Source: JBNKZU01 sp050301795
Lineage (GTDB): Bacteria; Pseudomonadota; Gammaproteobacteria; Thiohalomonadales; Thiohalomonadaceae
Assembly (NCBI GenBank): GCA_050301795.1
Contig: JBNKZU010000015.1
Coordinates: 267,313-331,312, forward strand
Direction: 5' to 3'
Length of the DNA stretch: 64,000 nucleotides
Part shown: piece by piece, positions 63,590 to 64,000 of the stretch
Layout of the letters: each line of letters opens with the position of its first letter
Numbering within the stretch: the first letter of the stretch is position 1
Notes under the pieces: generated by a model
The model's database searches: none
Told to the model about the DNA's origin: nothing
What the model saw: the letters and a program-made list of their open reading frames with translations, nothing else
Position numbers and translations under genes: made by a program

Positions 63590-64000
63590 TCACGCAGTGA
63601 GGTGAGCTGGTCGCCTAAAGCTTCCGCTCCTGCTCACGCCCCTTACCTGCATCCATGCAGGCAACTGGACAATTGGTGGAGTGTTACCAAATCGATGCAA
63701 GATGACCTTTAGCAATCAGCTTTTATCATCGGTTTATACACCCGTTAACCTGAGCCTGTCGCTTTGATTAGACACCTCACTGGCGTGCATGAGTACGATT
63801 AACAAAATCGTTTACACCCTGGCTGAGCCTGAAACTAACTGGTTACCTGGTAAACCAACCGCTTTGAATAGTGCCTTCTCAGGGTTAACCGATGACAGAT
63901 ATTTGCTCCTGCAATATCTGCATTTCCACCATCCATGGCGGTCAATGTCTAGTGGCCCTATCTCAGCTCAATGGATTGAGATAGAAGACAGGCAGCAGTG
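63590..64000 (+). ncRNA. Non-coding right part of the IS, candidate bridge RNA region
   Basis: No open reading frame of note. Hairpins: GTGAGC/GCTCAC (63602-63637), CCTGCAT-CC-ATGCAGG (63646-63661), CGATT-AACAA-AATCG (63796-63810), TGGTT/AACCA (63840-63857) and CTATCTCA/TGAGATAG near 63957. The words CTGAGCCTG...CGCTTTGA(T/A)TAG occur twice (about 63750 and 63822). IS1111-type members carry their guide RNA in the right non-coding end, so this is the place to look; the fold itself is not established. Confidence 0.35.

Larger units (their letters stand above)
62464..64000 (+). mobile_element. IS110-family element (IS1111-attC type), right end outside window
   Basis: The left junction is at about 62464, immediately after the L'' arm of an attC. 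The element holds a single DEDD transposase (62546-63589) and more than 400 bases of non-coding right-hand sequence. IS1111-attC elements are known to insert at one position in attC sites, which fits. No subterminal repeat partner of the left-end words was found before 64000, so the right end is not placed. Confidence 0.7.

Noticed and set aside
1..64000. CRISPR arrays, tRNA or rRNA genes
   Set aside because: No evenly spaced repeats and no rRNA or tRNA signature was recognised on reading either strand.

Overview
The window is a stretch of moderately AT-rich gammaproteobacterial chromosome. The proteins point that way: a Rep-type helicase, RluA, PurT, YaiL and YecA-like small proteins, the second EF-G (FusA2) and a GntR-controlled methylcitrate pathway. 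I cannot name the genus. No rRNA, tRNA or CRISPR array was recognised.

Layout. 1-4.9 kb: 3' end of rep, a hybrid histidine kinase converging on it, then a PAP2 lipoprotein and a VTT membrane protein. 5-9.6 kb: the propionate operon gntR-prpB-prpC-prpD on the minus strand, with a nested inverted-repeat element between prpC and prpD. 9.9-21.4 kb: a carbon-storage operon glk, glgC, GH57, malQ, glgB, glgA, glgP on the plus strand. 21.5-23.8 kb: a SAP-domain miniprotein and prpE. Two TTGTCGACAA-type palindromes precede prpE and two precede gntR-prpBCD, which ties the two loci into one regulon. 24.3-29.9 kb: a lipoprotein/DUF6502/beta-propeller operon behind two identical-format palindromes (TTGGGA-N6-TCCCAA), then a methyltransferase/DUF1624/DUF1499 operon. 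30-36.4 kb: a CHASE2 adenylate cyclase, a 1261-residue NHL-FN3-transglutaminase-TPR lipoprotein and a small exported partner. 36.4-38.5 kb: an FMN-binding protein and an orphan Fe-S oxidoreductase subunit.

Accessory and defence-like material follows. 38.5-43.9 kb is a translationally coupled pair: an AAA_14/DUF4143 ATPase and a giant NACHT-type NTPase with a C-terminal PD-(D/E)XK nuclease. 44-49.7 kb returns to core genes (rluA, fusA2 with a structured leader region, yaiL, a UPF0149 gene, purT). 49.8-52.9 kb is a Fic enzyme followed by a TOPRIM-domain protein. A murI remnant and a ketopantoate reductase come next, then a complete branched-chain-type ABC importer (54.3-59.0 kb).

The right end (about 60.7-64 kb) looks like the tail of an integron cassette array read on the minus strand. 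It has a complete attC at 61828-61893, a two-gene cassette (DUF4177 plus YidD) and a second attC that has lost one arm at the point where an IS110/IS1111-type element sits. This matches the known habit of the IS1111-attC group of targeting attC sites. The integrase and the IS right end are not in the window.

The strongest candidates for something undescribed are the ATPase/NACHT-nuclease pair, the Fic/TOPRIM pair, the HTH-HATPase-DUF4325 gene with its repeat-laden leader, and the structured region upstream of fusA2.
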